Positions 37,999 through 47,302 of a stretch of 62,881 nucleotides of DNA are shown here, one piece after another. A program made the position numbers and the translations under genes. Position 1 is the first letter of the stretch; each line of letters starts with the position of its first letter. The notes under the pieces were generated by a model that was given only the letters and a program-made list of their open reading frames with translations, did not search any database and was not told the DNA's origin. The stretch is from Levilactobacillus suantsaiihabitans (GTDB taxonomy: Bacteria > Bacillota > Bacilli > Lactobacillales > Lactobacillaceae), in NCBI RefSeq assembly GCF_004745505.1, contig NZ_RKLX01000016.1:1-62881 (forward strand). The letters are read 5' to 3'.

Positions 37999-39624
37999 TT
38001 AACCTTCAGTCACCTGGATAACCAAGCGTTTGTTGGCCGAAACGTAATCGCCGTTCGTCAATAATAAGCGTGTGGTCAGATGATTGCGGACCAGTTTTTT
38101 CACGCGCAGAATCTGGCCGGCCCGATAATGGTGGCGTCGGTGGGTCAATGCACGCGTCCGATAGCCGTTGAGGCCACGAGCCAAGACCTTGATCCGTCGC
38201 GGCTGGGTTTGATAATAGGCCCCCGTCACGTAGGCGGCTTTAGTCGTCACATACCCTGTCTGCCCCTTGGTGCGGCTATTAGGGGTGATGTCGCGCACGT
38301 GATAACGCAACCGCCCTTGCTTCGATCGCGCATACCCTAGAACCAGGAATTCTGGACGTTGTGCTCGGGGCTGCTTTTCGTAAACAACTTGCCGCGTCTC
38401 TCGCGAGAAGGTCGGCGTTCGGTAACGGGCAATTTGGCGCCGCGCCAGGATGACTTTTTTGGCCACCGGCACTGGCGAACTGACCTTGGCTGCACTGCCG
38501 GAACTGGCCGCTGCATCCCCGCTGACCGACGAGCCAGTCGTTGTTGAACTGGTGGCTGAACCGGTCGGCACGCTATTTTCAGTTGCCTTCGTGTAGGTCA
38601 CGGTGATCTCCTGACGCTTGGCCGTGCCATCAAAGGCCACGGGGACACTGGTTTGCGAAGCGGTATACCCCGTAATCGTCGGCGAAGTCACGGTGGAACT
38701 TGGCTCCTGCCCCTGCGCCGTATGGTACCCGTAGATCACCTTATCAGCAGCCGCCGTGGTGCCATCGGCGTATTGATAATGAATCGTGGTGGTCATCAGA
38801 TCTGCATCGGCAATGTACGTGACGGTCGCCCGTTGATCCGTCGTCCCAGTGAAGGTCACACTGGTTTTATCGGCCGTGTATCCGGTAAGTTTAGGAATAA
38901 ACATCTCATCATCGACCGTTTGCCCAACGTACCCCGTAATCGTCTTGTCAGTCATCGGTGCCTGAAGCGGACTGTCGGCAAACGACGGTAACGCCGCCCC
39001 ATCTGACGTCTGGAAATGCACCTGCATCGCCGTTGTCGTCGCCTTAAACGGAATCTCCAGGGTCTGGCTAGTCGTCGTGCGCGCAATCTTTTGGGCTAAT
39101 AGCTGCTTAAACCCGGCTTGGTCAAGCGTGAGTTTGGCCGGGCCCGTATATGATGCCACCCCACTGGCGTCCGTCCAAGCCGACGTAAAATTGGCCGCAC
39201 TATCTGCCAATGACTGTTGGGAAACACCCTTGATATAGGCCATATCTATGATGTCATTCGTATCCCAAATACCGTTCAAATAATTAGAGAACGCTACCAA
39301 ATGTGTTGGAATATCTTCTTGGAGGGTGCCATTACCCGTGCCAGTTGGATTTTCCTTAGCGTATTCGTTGAAGACATCCTGATACGTGGTCGCACTGTCC
39401 GGTAGCTGGTTCACCGTGATGGTCTTGTCGAGGACAGATGTCTGCTCGCCCGTCAGTGGCGAAACGATGGTAAACGCCGGTTGGTTATTGGCGTCTTCAT
39501 TGACCATCTTCAGTGACAGGCTGTAACTCGAATCCGCCAACACCGGTTTTGGCGCCACACTTTGCCAGTTCCATCCAACACATACCCCGATTAGTGCAAG
39601 TCCTATTAGCCGCACCCATTTCAT
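37999..39624 (-). CDS. Secreted surface protein with MucBP-like repeats and a C-terminal DUF5776 domain
   Basis: About 541 residues. A signal peptide (MKWVRLIGLALIGVCVGWNW, cleavage near VLADSS) is followed by a unique N-terminal domain (to about 200), two or more MucBP-like modules (about 205-350, each ending in a VTFTGTTDQRATVTYIA-like strand), a Ser/Thr/Ala linker, and a very basic C-terminal DUF5776 domain. The Lys/Arg/Tyr-rich C-terminus, without LPXTG, suggests non-covalent binding to wall polymers. MucBP modules imply mucus or glycan adhesion. The ATG at 39624 is preferred because AAGAGG is 9 nt upstream; another ATG lies two codons earlier. Confidence 0.85.
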   Translation of the reverse strand: MKWVRLIGLALIGVCVGWNWQSVAPKPVLADSSYSLSLKMVNEDANNQPAFTIVSPLTGEQTSVLDKTITVNQLPDSATTYQDVFNEYAKENPTGTGNGTLQEDIPTHLVAFSNYLNGIWDTNDIIDMAYIKGVSQQSLADSAANFTSAWTDASGVASYTGPAKLTLDQAGFKQLLAQKIARTTTSQTLEIPFKATTTAMQVHFQTSDGAALPSFADSPLQAPMTDKTITGYVGQTVDDEMFIPKLTGYTADKTSVTFTGTTDQRATVTYIADADLMTTTIHYQYADGTTAAADKVIYGYHTAQGQEPSSTVTSPTITGYTASQTSVPVAFDGTAKRQEITVTYTKATENSVPTGSATSSTTTGSSVSGDAAASSGSAAKVSSPVPVAKKVILARRQIARYRTPTFSRETRQVVYEKQPRAQRPEFLVLGYARSKQGRLRYHVRDITPNSRTKGQTGYVTTKAAYVTGAYYQTQPRRIKVLARGLNGYRTRALTHRRHHYRAGQILRVKKLVRNHLTTRLLLTNGDYVSANKRLVIQVTEG

Positions 39625-39738
39625 TGCCATCAGCCTCTTATTCGTTTATTTATTTAAATAATAAACCAATCGCTTGCGACTGAAACGGGTCATTTCCGGC
39701 TGTCTGTCCACCGCTTTTCAACTTTAGAAAAAACGGTA

Positions 39739-39783
39739 CAAAAAAAGCAGCTCCTCGGTGTGGGCACGGCGAGGGGCTACTTT
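39739..39783 (-). terminator. Terminator of rlmA
   Basis: Minus-strand stem AGCCCCTCG pairs with CGAGGAGCT and is followed by seven T. It lies about 130 nt after the rlmA stop codon; the interval between holds no gene. Confidence 0.7.
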
Positions 39784-39910
39784 AGTGAAGTGCTACTTGT
39801 CAGCCACCAACAGTTATTCGCTGATGTCGACCGCCAAACGATTTCTCATCGATTAATATAACACTGTCCTGTGAGGTTCACAAGCATTTTTTATCAAAAA
39901 ATTAAACGTT

Positions 39911-40768
39911 TTACTTCACGCCCTCAGCGGTTAACAGCGTCACGTCTACCGTGATTTCTGGGAACGGATTGGCCTTGACGGCGGCCAAACGCGCTTCGTC
40001 AGCACCCCAGTGCATGGGCGTCATTAACATTAGGTCAGCAAACAATTCGGCGGGGACCGGGACTTGGTAGCGAATCCGCTCGGCCGTGGCCGTTGGGTAG
40101 TGTTGCCGGAACAGGTCCAAGACGTTGCTGTTGTCGTAGCTAGCGTGGGCACTGTCCGCCGGGAAAATGGCGTGGCGCAGTTCGATCAGGTAGTCTGGAT
40201 TGGGAATCACCTTTAATAACTGGCCACCCGGCGCCAGCACGCGGTTGAACTCCTGGTAGGCTGACGGTGAAAATAAGTCGAGAATCGCCGTAAACTGGTG
40301 GTCCGCAAACGGCATTTGCGCCAGGTCGGCAACGCAGAAAAAGGCGTCGTTGGCCAGTTGCGTCGCCAGGTTGATGCCCGGCTTGGACAAGTCAAAGCCC
40401 ACCGCAACGTCGTGGTGTCCCGCCCGGCGATGGAGCACGTCATCTAGTGGCGTCCCCTCCCCACAACCGACATCGAGAATCGTTTGCGGACTTGCGGGTA
40501 ATTTTGCCGCAAAGGCCGCCGTAATGCCGGCAAACAACCCGGCCTGCAGCATCCGCCGCCGCGCAGCTAACATGGCGTTGTCATATTCACTGGCCACGGC
40601 GCGCTGCATAAAGTACAGCGTCCCCTTCTTAGATAGGTCGACGTTATGGCCATTGGGACAAACCAAACTATGGCCCTCCACGCTGGCATACGGGGTTAAG
40701 CACACCGGGCAGCGAAAGAGCTGGGTGTGCGCCGCCAAAAATTGCGCGGCTTGATCAATCTTCTTCAT
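39911..40768 (-). CDS. 23S rRNA (guanine-N1)-methyltransferase, RlmA family
   Basis: SAM-dependent methyltransferase for a guanine in helix 35 of 23S rRNA; the Gram-positive type usually acts on G748 and affects macrolide response. The 285 residues have an N-terminal zinc site (FRCPVC and VCPNGH), then the Rossmann methyltransferase domain (TILDVGCGEGTPLD near 88-101). The start at 40768 (MKKIDQAAQF) has CAGGAGAAG upstream and overlaps the end of the AI-2E transporter gene by 14 nt, so it is translationally coupled. Confidence 0.92.
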   Translation of the reverse strand: MKKIDQAAQFLAAHTQLFRCPVCLTPYASVEGHSLVCPNGHNVDLSKKGTLYFMQRAVASEYDNAMLAARRRMLQAGLFAGITAAFAAKLPASPQTILDVGCGEGTPLDDVLHRRAGHHDVAVGFDLSKPGINLATQLANDAFFCVADLAQMPFADHQFTAILDLFSPSAYQEFNRVLAPGGQLLKVIPNPDYLIELRHAIFPADSAHASYDNSNVLDLFRQHYPTATAERIRYQVPVPAELFADLMLMTPMHWGADEARLAAVKANPFPEITVDVTLLTAEGVK

Positions 40769-41939
40769 GCGTGTCTTCTCCTGTTTCTGTCTTGACTGGC
40801 TGGACGTCTTCGTAACCGCCAGCAAATTGTTGGTACCAATGGAATATTTCGGTGGCAACGACGCGGATCACGGCGTACCCGGGAATTCCCAGGACCACGC
40901 CTAAGACGCCAAACGCCTTGCCGGCAATCAGTAAAATAAAAATAATCGTCAACGGGTGAATCTTGAGCGAACTGCCCAAGACCAGTGGCGAAATGATGCG
41001 GCCTTCCAACGTCTGTTCCACAATGAAGACGATCAGCACCTTCACCAGCATCCACGGGGAAATAATGGCCGCCACCACGACCGCCGGGATCATGGCTAAA
41101 AAGGACCCCAAATACGGCACCAAATTTAGCACCCCGGCGACAATACCCAGTAGCAGCGCAAATTTCAGTCCGACGATCAGGAACCCGACGTAAAACAGCA
41201 CCGCCACAATAAAGGCGACCACCAGTTGACCGCGGACGTAGTTGCTGACTTGCCGGTTCATTTCCCGCAAGAGCGTCACTACCGACGCCCGCCGCCGAAC
41301 TGGCAGCAAGCGGGCCAGATAATCGGGTAACTGATGACCGTCGCGCAAGAGGTAGAATAAAATGAACGGCGCCGTCACGACCGCCACCACAATGGACACG
41401 ACCCGACTGACGATACCACCAACCGAGCTGACGGTCGTTTTAGCCAAGCCGGAGATGGCCGAAGACGAGCTGGCCGACAGCTGTTGGTTGAACTGGTCGA
41501 GTTGGTCCCGAATCCCGTCTAAGCGGTCATCCTTGAGCCACTGCAGGCTGGTCTGAGTCATCTGATGCCAGTAATGGGGCCACTCCGCCAGCAGCATGGT
41601 CGTTTGCTTTTGCACCATGGGGATCACGCTAAGCACGCCCCAGGCGATGAGTAGCGCCACGATGATAAACAAGCCAATGATGGTCCAACTGCGGCGCACA
41701 CCCCGGCGCTCCAAGCGATCGACCACCGGATTCATCAGGTAGTAGCCGATGCCGGCCAAGATCACGGGCAACCCCAAGATCTGACCGACCAGCACAAATG
41801 GCGTGGCGAGCCACGGGACTTTACTTAGGACCAACAAAATGAGTAAAATAAGAAGCGTGATCGTTAGGATAGAAACTAAACGATTGTTCACGACCCAGTT
41901 CCAAAACCACGAACGATGTTGCTTGGATTCCGATTTCAC
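40755..41939 (-). CDS. AI-2E family transporter (UPF0118)
   Basis: Integral membrane protein of about 394 residues with seven or eight helices: two near the N-terminus, a soluble helical segment, then the conserved block IPGYAVIRVV near the end. The family contains AI-2 exporters and Na+/H+ antiporters, so substrate is uncertain. The start is a GTG at 41939 with AGGAGGG 7 nt upstream; the open extension before it lacks support. It ends in an acidic tail overlapping rlmA. Confidence 0.88.
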   Translation of the reverse strand: MKSESKQHRSWFWNWVVNNRLVSILTITLLILLILLVLSKVPWLATPFVLVGQILGLPVILAGIGYYLMNPVVDRLERRGVRRSWTIIGLFIIVALLIAWGVLSVIPMVQKQTTMLLAEWPHYWHQMTQTSLQWLKDDRLDGIRDQLDQFNQQLSASSSSAISGLAKTTVSSVGGIVSRVVSIVVAVVTAPFILFYLLRDGHQLPDYLARLLPVRRRASVVTLLREMNRQVSNYVRGQLVVAFIVAVLFYVGFLIVGLKFALLLGIVAGVLNLVPYLGSFLAMIPAVVVAAIISPWMLVKVLIVFIVEQTLEGRIISPLVLGSSLKIHPLTIIFILLIAGKAFGVLGVVLGIPGYAVIRVVATEIFHWYQQFAGGYEDVQPVKTETGEDTHEED

Positions 41940-42061
41940 GGGCGTCCCTCCTAAAAGTTTTGGGGCGGCATCTGCCAACCCATCAGCATTGAATTGAGTG
42001 GATATATTGTACCATACTGTTAGCCGCTTTGCGTTAAGCAAGCGGAGAAAGGACGACGATT

Positions 42062-42691
42062 TTGCTATTAGTTGAACCGTTATTAGAAAATTATACAGAC
42101 CTCCCCGCAGCCATTCGGGCCGGGGCTAAACGCGTGGCTTTGGCGGATAACCTGGCCGTTGGGGGTACCACCGTCAGTAAGGGGGTCATGGCTGAGGCCG
42201 TGCGTTACGCTCATGAACACCAAGTCACCCTCGAGCTGGTCATTGCCCCACGGGGCGGCATTGCGCCTTACAACGGCGTCGAAATCAAGATGATGGAAGC
42301 CGATCTGCTGGAAGCCCAACAACTCGGTGTCGACGGTGCCATTCTCAGCGGACTGACCGCGCAACACCAACTCGACGTTGAAGTCCTCAGCACCCTGATT
42401 GCGGCGGCCGGCGGCATGACCTTGACCTTTGGTACGGCCTTTGACCACATTCGGCCCCAAGACCGCGGCACGGCCATGGACTGGCTCGCCAGTCAAGGCG
42501 TGGATCACGTGCTAAGCACCGGTTCGGCCAGTGACGACCGCATCGCCGACTGGACCGCCAGCAAGCGCCTGGCCGATGCCGACGGGTTGACGCTGATCCC
42601 CGCTAACGTCACCGCCGCAGACGCCAGTGACGTCGCCGATAAGCTCGGCGTCAACCTGGTCTATGGCCCGGCAGTTTTGACTCTGGACTAG
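42062..42691 (+). CDS. cutC: CutC family protein
   Basis: TIM-barrel protein of 209 residues. CutC was linked to copper tolerance, but the direct role is disputed. It shows RVALADNLAVGGTTVS near 24-39, IAPRGGIAPYNGVE near 61-74 and FGTAFDHI near 122, in the family pattern. The start is a TTG with AAAGGA upstream. It is divergent from the AI-2E transporter gene. A truncated module A repeat begins 8 nt after the stop codon. Confidence 0.88.
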   Translation: MLLVEPLLENYTDLPAAIRAGAKRVALADNLAVGGTTVSKGVMAEAVRYAHEHQVTLELVIAPRGGIAPYNGVEIKMMEADLLEAQQLGVDGAILSGLTAQHQLDVEVLSTLIAAAGGMTLTFGTAFDHIRPQDRGTAMDWLASQGVDHVLSTGSASDDRIADWTASKRLADADGLTLIPANVTAADASDVADKLGVNLVYGPAVLTLD

Positions 42692-42698
42692 TGTATCT

Positions 42699-42820
42699 GG
42701 CCGCCTGACCGTTCGCTAGCGATGAGTTGGCACGCTGAGGGCGGACGGGTCGCGCCAAAGAACGCTCTCGACGCCTCGTTTTGAACCGCAGAACTCGTCT
42801 CAAAGACGTCAATTCCCTAA
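42699..42820 (+). repeat. Module A repeat, copy 7, truncated
   Basis: Only the left arm (CGTTCGCTAGCGATGAGTTGG), the second hairpin and the start of the third (AATTCCCTAA) remain; the 3' half is lost. It begins 8 nt after the cutC stop codon. Confidence 0.8.
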
Positions 42821-42842
42821 CTCAAATAAATATGCAGCACCC

Positions 42843-42891
42843 AAAAGGACCTGACTGGTGGATTGAAGTTGACCAGTCAGGTCCTTTTTTG
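42843..42891. terminator. Bidirectional terminator between cutC and the metalloprotease-like gene
   Basis: AAAAGGACCTGACTGGT pairs perfectly with ACCAGTCAGGTCCTTTT and has T runs on both strands. It serves two convergent genes. Confidence 0.9.
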
Positions 42892-43005
42892 CGCGAACGC
42901 CCTTCAACGATGAGTTGCCGTGTGGTTGTTAACCGCTCAAGGAACCGCATTTCCCGAGGAGTTATCGTTGATTCATCCCGATGTTCGCATGCCCAAATAA
43001 ATGCG

Positions 43006-43878
43006 CTATTTCGTTGACACCTGACCCGCATGCACGTGAACGACGACCGGGTGTTGTGTGAAGACCCAATCCGCCAATCGTTGCGGGCGTTTCCAGCTCA
43101 ATGCTGCTAAGGCCAGGGCCGCACCGTCCATTTTCGTGCTGGTGATGCCGTGACGGTTGGCTTTCGGGGCCGCGGCGCCCACGGACCAGTAGCCCATGAC
43201 CTCCGCACCGATTTTGCCGTGATCAAAGGCGTTGGTCCCTCGCGAACCGCCCGCCAAACTGGGAATGCCCAGGGCGTGGCCAATCTCTCTAATCAAAACG
43301 GCCTGTTGCCAATCGGCCTTTTCTGTCGCTAATAGGCCCGACGAGCGCCAGTTTTGCGGGTAGAAAACCATCCCCTGGCGATCATAGGTCTGGCCACCCA
43401 GCGACGTGTCCTTCTTAGCTGGTTGGGCATCGTGGATCACCTCGTCGCTGCGTTTCGCCGTATCGACCACCTGGACGATGCGTTGGCCGGCCAGCCGATT
43501 CCAGAAGGTCGCTGCCGCGCGAACCTTGGCCGGCGTCATCAGTTTAGAGGTTGTGTACAGCTGTAAGGTCGCGTCCGCTCCCATAAAATTACTGATATTG
43601 TCCTGACCCACCCGGTAGTGGTAGGTCGTCGCGGCCTGATCGAGGCTCCAGTTACCGGTGTAGCGCGTGCCATGTGTCAGTGCGGTCAGTTGCCGCATTT
43701 GCCGCGCCGAACGCATTTTCTGATTCAACAGGCCGTCTTGGGTGGTGTAGGCTCGCGACCGCTGGTAGTAATGGTTATTGCCAAACATCCCGCGGTACAT
43801 CCGACTCATCCCCCACATGGCACCGCCAATCAGGAGGGCCAGCCCCAACAAGACGCCGAGCCACTTCACTTTTTTCAT
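43006..43878 (-). CDS. Membrane-anchored metalloprotease-like protein with a degenerate zinc motif
   Basis: 290 residues: a short cytosolic start, one membrane helix or uncleaved signal (about 5-27), then an extracellular domain. Near residue 196 the sequence AVLIREIGHALGIP aligns with the matrixin-type HExxHxxGxxH motif, with the first His replaced by Arg. A downstream AFDHGKIGAEVMGYWS looks like the third-ligand/Met-turn region. Intact relatives in lactobacilli are annotated as matrixin-family peptidases. Loss of one zinc ligand suggests no or altered peptidase activity. It follows the MurF-CapA fusion gene by 21 nt; ribosome site AAGGGGGG. Confidence 0.7.
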   Translation of the reverse strand: MKKVKWLGVLLGLALLIGGAMWGMSRMYRGMFGNNHYYQRSRAYTTQDGLLNQKMRSARQMRQLTALTHGTRYTGNWSLDQAATTYHYRVGQDNISNFMGADATLQLYTTSKLMTPAKVRAAATFWNRLAGQRIVQVVDTAKRSDEVIHDAQPAKKDTSLGGQTYDRQGMVFYPQNWRSSGLLATEKADWQQAVLIREIGHALGIPSLAGGSRGTNAFDHGKIGAEVMGYWSVGAAAPKANRHGITSTKMDGAALALAALSWKRPQRLADWVFTQHPVVVHVHAGQVSTK

Positions 43879-43899
43879 GACGCGTTCCCCCCTTGAACA

Positions 43900-46800
43900 C
43901 TAAAACGGGATGACCACGGCAGAGATGCTATCCTCGAGCTGGGTCGTCGCAAATTTCGGGCCATCGGTCGCTACGATTTGCGCAAAATCGTCGGCCGACA
44001 CGAAGTCCGGTTGCCAGAAGGTCCGGCGGTTATCCGCATAGATGGGACACCAGTACAGCCGCCGCTCAGCTAGGTTCAACCGGACAATGGCGGCGTATGG
44101 CGGCACATCACGCTTCTTGAATTCACCGTTGTTGTTGAAAACGCCGTTGCCAATGCTGTAGAGCACGGGCGCCGCGCCGATGTAGGTGATGGGCTGCAGC
44201 CGGTGTGGGCCGTGGCCGATGATGATGTCGGCCCCCGCCTGAACCAACCGGTGAGCCGTTTCGCGCTGGGCGGGCTTGACGTCGCCGTAATCTGTCCCCC
44301 AATGGGCGCTCACTAAGACCAGCGCGCTGGGATGGGCCTGCTTGTAGCGGCGAATGTCTTGTGCCATCAGTGTGTCCAAACAGGCCACCCCCGCCCGATT
44401 GGCTCGCGCGTAAAAGTCAAAGAGGTTCTCCGCCGGATTGCGGTACCAGTAGCCGTTAAACAACGCCACCTGCTGGCCGTCGTAGTCCAACGTGACCACA
44501 CGGCGCGCATCGGTGCGGTCCACCCCGGCCCCCACGGTCGCGATACCAGCATCGTGGAAGGCCGCCAAGGTGTCCGTCAACGCCGCCGGACCGTAGTCGT
44601 TGGCATGATTGTTTCCCAGCATGGCCAGGTCAAAGTGGTGCCGTTTGAGTTCCGCTAGCGTCGGCTGCGCTCGGGCGTCCAGTACAAAAGGTTTCACCGC
44701 ATCCAACGGACTGGCCCCCTGCGCAAAGACCGCCTCGAAATTAAATAAATTGTACGCGGTGGGACTGAAGAACTTACCAATCTTTTCAAACGAATGCCCG
44801 TAACCGTATTTCTGTAGCGCATCCGGCTGGCCGCGGTGCTCCCGCCGACGGGTATAATCCTCGCCAAAATAGGTATCGGCCAGCAGATTGATCACGGGCG
44901 TTTGCAGGGCCACCGTGGTGTTGGCCGGGGTCAACTGAGCGCTATCCGCCTGGGCATCGACCCAATCGGCCATCAACGCGTCTGTGGTGCTGAGGTGCGG
45001 ACTGTTGATGAAGGCCACCGCGTGTTTGCCCTGCTGATCTTGGGTGAAGAACAACCCGGACTGTTCCTGCCAGTCGTTGAACAGCGAACCGGCGATCTTG
45101 CCAGTCTTAAATAGCTGTGAGCGTTTGTGATAAAAATGCCCGTTTACCATGATCTGTTGTGCACTCAACAGGCTGAAAACACCATTGGGCAAGCGGGTAA
45201 AGGCTTCGCCAATTTTTTCCAGGTCCGCCAAGTAGGTGCGTTGGGGTCGTTTGGTCGGCCGGCCCGTGACGTTGGCCACGGTCTGATCCGACAAGCCTAG
45301 CTGGGCAGCGTGACGCTGGAGAGCCTGCACAATTTGCCGGCCGTGCCGGCCGTACAGATGCTCAGCCAGGTTGGTGATGACGTCTGGTGCCGAGGCGACA
45401 ATGGCGATCGTCAGTAGATCAAACACCGTGTACGCGGCCCCCTTGGCCAGGCCCACCTTGTGGCGGCTGTGGTCTTTGGGCATCGGGTTGGTGATGGTCA
45501 GTGCATCCGTTAATTGCAGCTTGCCGGCCGCCAGTTCCTCCATAATTTTTAAAATGATCAGGAGCCGACCGACCCCATTGCGACTGTAGGCTTGCGGTTG
45601 GGGCTCACCAATGCTCATGGCAAAGGCGCTGGCCGGCGTGGCCTCATAGTCCAGATTGGCCATCAGGTTATCGGCGATGCGGTCGATGGAGCTGTTACGA
45701 CTATCGCCCTTGATGAAGATGACTAGGTCCTGGTCCGCCGTCTGGGCAATCGCTCGGGTCACCGCCCGGGGCGTGGTAAAGTAGCCGCCATAGCTGGTAA
45801 AGTCCGCGGCCGGAATGACCCAGTCCATCTCGGGTCCATAGGTGTAAAACTGATCGAAGTTGGCCTGATTCAGGAGTTGGGTCACTTCCGTATGGGTCTT
45901 GACCGAAATCTTGCGCAGGTTGATCACCCGGCCCTCGATAAAGAGCTTCTTGGTGTGGGGTGCCACCTGGTAGTGCTGGGCATAGTGAATAAAGTTCTTG
46001 ATCGACAACAGTTCTGCGTTGTGGGTATCGTCCACGATGGTGATCTGATGACCATTAGCAACAAAGTGGTGGACCTTGCGGGTGCTGGTCTGCGCACATT
46101 TTTCACTAAAGTCCAGCAAGATGGCGGGCGTCAGTTGCCCACCCAACAGGTGGTAGGCGGCTAAGGCCCCCACCATGTCGCTGACCATGCCTTCATCCAG
46201 CCCCGTGGCGTCAAGCTGACCCAGCCGAATGCCGCGGTGGACCAGCGTTAATTGGCCATGGGCGTCGAGTTGGCCAGCGTAGTCGCTGTCTGGTGTCAGC
46301 CCGTACGTGACCAAGTTTTGCGTGTAACGATGCACAAAATCAGTGACCTCACCCAGATTGTGAATGGCCGAGTTGACCAAAAATGGCGCCCCCGGCTTTA
46401 AACTGGCGCCCATCCGGGTCTTGACGTCCGCCGTCAAGCGAGCGTCCCATCCTTTTTGCCCAGCATCGACCTGGGTCAAGACGGCCAGGTCAAAGGCAAT
46501 CAGCGCGGCAATGCCGATCCGATCCTGACCGGGTTCTTGGTAGTTAAGGGCCATGGCGGCCAGCTCCAAGACGTTGTATTGACTCTGCTCAACGTTGAGC
46601 GCCTGAATCTTTCCGCTGGTCCGCGAATTGTGATTGCCCACGGAACTCACGGTCGGCCCCAGGTGTTGGAGGAGATAGGCGATCAAAGTCTTGGTCGTGC
46701 TCTTGCCCACCGATCCGGTCACGCCAATGTTCTTGCCTCGATAAGCCGGTTGGATCACGCGCACCAATTTTTCCATCGCCTGATAGGCGTCGGGTACCTG

Positions 46801-47103
46801 CAGCTGGGGGACCGAACTCGTGGGCACGGGCCGCTCGACGATGGCCATCTTGAGGTAATCTTGCAAGGCCGCCACTCGGTCGTGATTGTCCTTAAATGTG
46901 TGCAAATACACGCCCGAGTTGCCCGACCCGTGTTGCCAGTGCTCTAGTGACATCGCGAACAATAGGTTATTGGCGCCAATGTCGCGGCGAATCTCCCCGC
47001 CGTAGAGCCCGTAATGCTGGATGGTCGCCGTTTCATCTTGCGGGGCAACGACCCATTTGCCACCCACAATCTCTTGTATCTGTTGCATCGTCAGCTGTGC
47101 CAC
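43900..47103 (-). CDS. Three-domain fusion: MurF-like ligase, penicillin-binding-like domain, CapA-like domain
   Basis: 1067 residues. The N-terminal half (to about 480) is a Mur-ligase-like ATPase with P-loop GVTGSVGKSTT at 127-137 and SVGNHNSRTSG after it. The middle (about 495-735) resembles a D,D-carboxypeptidase fold, but the residues aligned with SxxK, SxN and KTG appear changed (for example ASAP for SxN). The C-terminal 310 residues are a CapA/PgsA-type metallophosphoesterase-like domain with NLLADTYFGED, LGNNHANDYG, SAHWGTDYG and GHGPHRLQPI. MurF-like ligases and CapA co-occur in polyamino-acid capsule synthesis, so it may build or attach a gamma-linked peptide polymer; this is inference. 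No signal peptide is seen. GTG start, GGAGGG upstream. Confidence 0.75.
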   Translation of the reverse strand: MAQLTMQQIQEIVGGKWVVAPQDETATIQHYGLYGGEIRRDIGANNLLFAMSLEHWQHGSGNSGVYLHTFKDNHDRVAALQDYLKMAIVERPVPTSSVPQLQVPDAYQAMEKLVRVIQPAYRGKNIGVTGSVGKSTTKTLIAYLLQHLGPTVSSVGNHNSRTSGKIQALNVEQSQYNVLELAAMALNYQEPGQDRIGIAALIAFDLAVLTQVDAGQKGWDARLTADVKTRMGASLKPGAPFLVNSAIHNLGEVTDFVHRYTQNLVTYGLTPDSDYAGQLDAHGQLTLVHRGIRLGQLDATGLDEGMVSDMVGALAAYHLLGGQLTPAILLDFSEKCAQTSTRKVHHFVANGHQITIVDDTHNAELLSIKNFIHYAQHYQVAPHTKKLFIEGRVINLRKISVKTHTEVTQLLNQANFDQFYTYGPEMDWVIPAADFTSYGGYFTTPRAVTRAIAQTADQDLVIFIKGDSRNSSIDRIADNLMANLDYEATPASAFAMSIGEPQPQAYSRNGVGRLLIILKIMEELAAGKLQLTDALTITNPMPKDHSRHKVGLAKGAAYTVFDLLTIAIVASAPDVITNLAEHLYGRHGRQIVQALQRHAAQLGLSDQTVANVTGRPTKRPQRTYLADLEKIGEAFTRLPNGVFSLLSAQQIMVNGHFYHKRSQLFKTGKIAGSLFNDWQEQSGLFFTQDQQGKHAVAFINSPHLSTTDALMADWVDAQADSAQLTPANTTVALQTPVINLLADTYFGEDYTRRREHRGQPDALQKYGYGHSFEKIGKFFSPTAYNLFNFEAVFAQGASPLDAVKPFVLDARAQPTLAELKRHHFDLAMLGNNHANDYGPAALTDTLAAFHDAGIATVGAGVDRTDARRVVTLDYDGQQVALFNGYWYRNPAENLFDFYARANRAGVACLDTLMAQDIRRYKQAHPSALVLVSAHWGTDYGDVKPAQRETAHRLVQAGADIIIGHGPHRLQPITYIGAAPVLYSIGNGVFNNNGEFKKRDVPPYAAIVRLNLAERRLYWCPIYADNRRTFWQPDFVSADDFAQIVATDGPKFATTQLEDSISAVVIPF

Positions 47104-47145
47104 GTGAATCCCTCCAAATCAAATCTTTTCTTAAAAATAATATTG

Positions 47146-47302
47146 ATGAAACCAGGCGCCTGCGTCAGCCAGGGTTCCACCTGCTATGGGGAGCGCCTCC
47201 AGCCTGAGGAGCGGTCTTCCGGCTCGCTTGAAAGCCTGGCAAAGCCCGTCAGTCTCTCAAGTCGTCCCGCGCTGTAGGTTGAGAAAAAACCTCAGCCAAC
47301 AC
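47146..47302 (-). repeat. Module B repeat, copy 5, truncated, fused to a gene end
   Basis: A B-family copy in minus orientation missing its 5' quarter, followed by the beginning of the right-end module (GGCTGACGCAGGCGCC). Its broken end lies in the stop codon of the upstream glycosyltransferase gene. Its central hairpin is GGCTGAG/CTCAACC. Confidence 0.8.
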
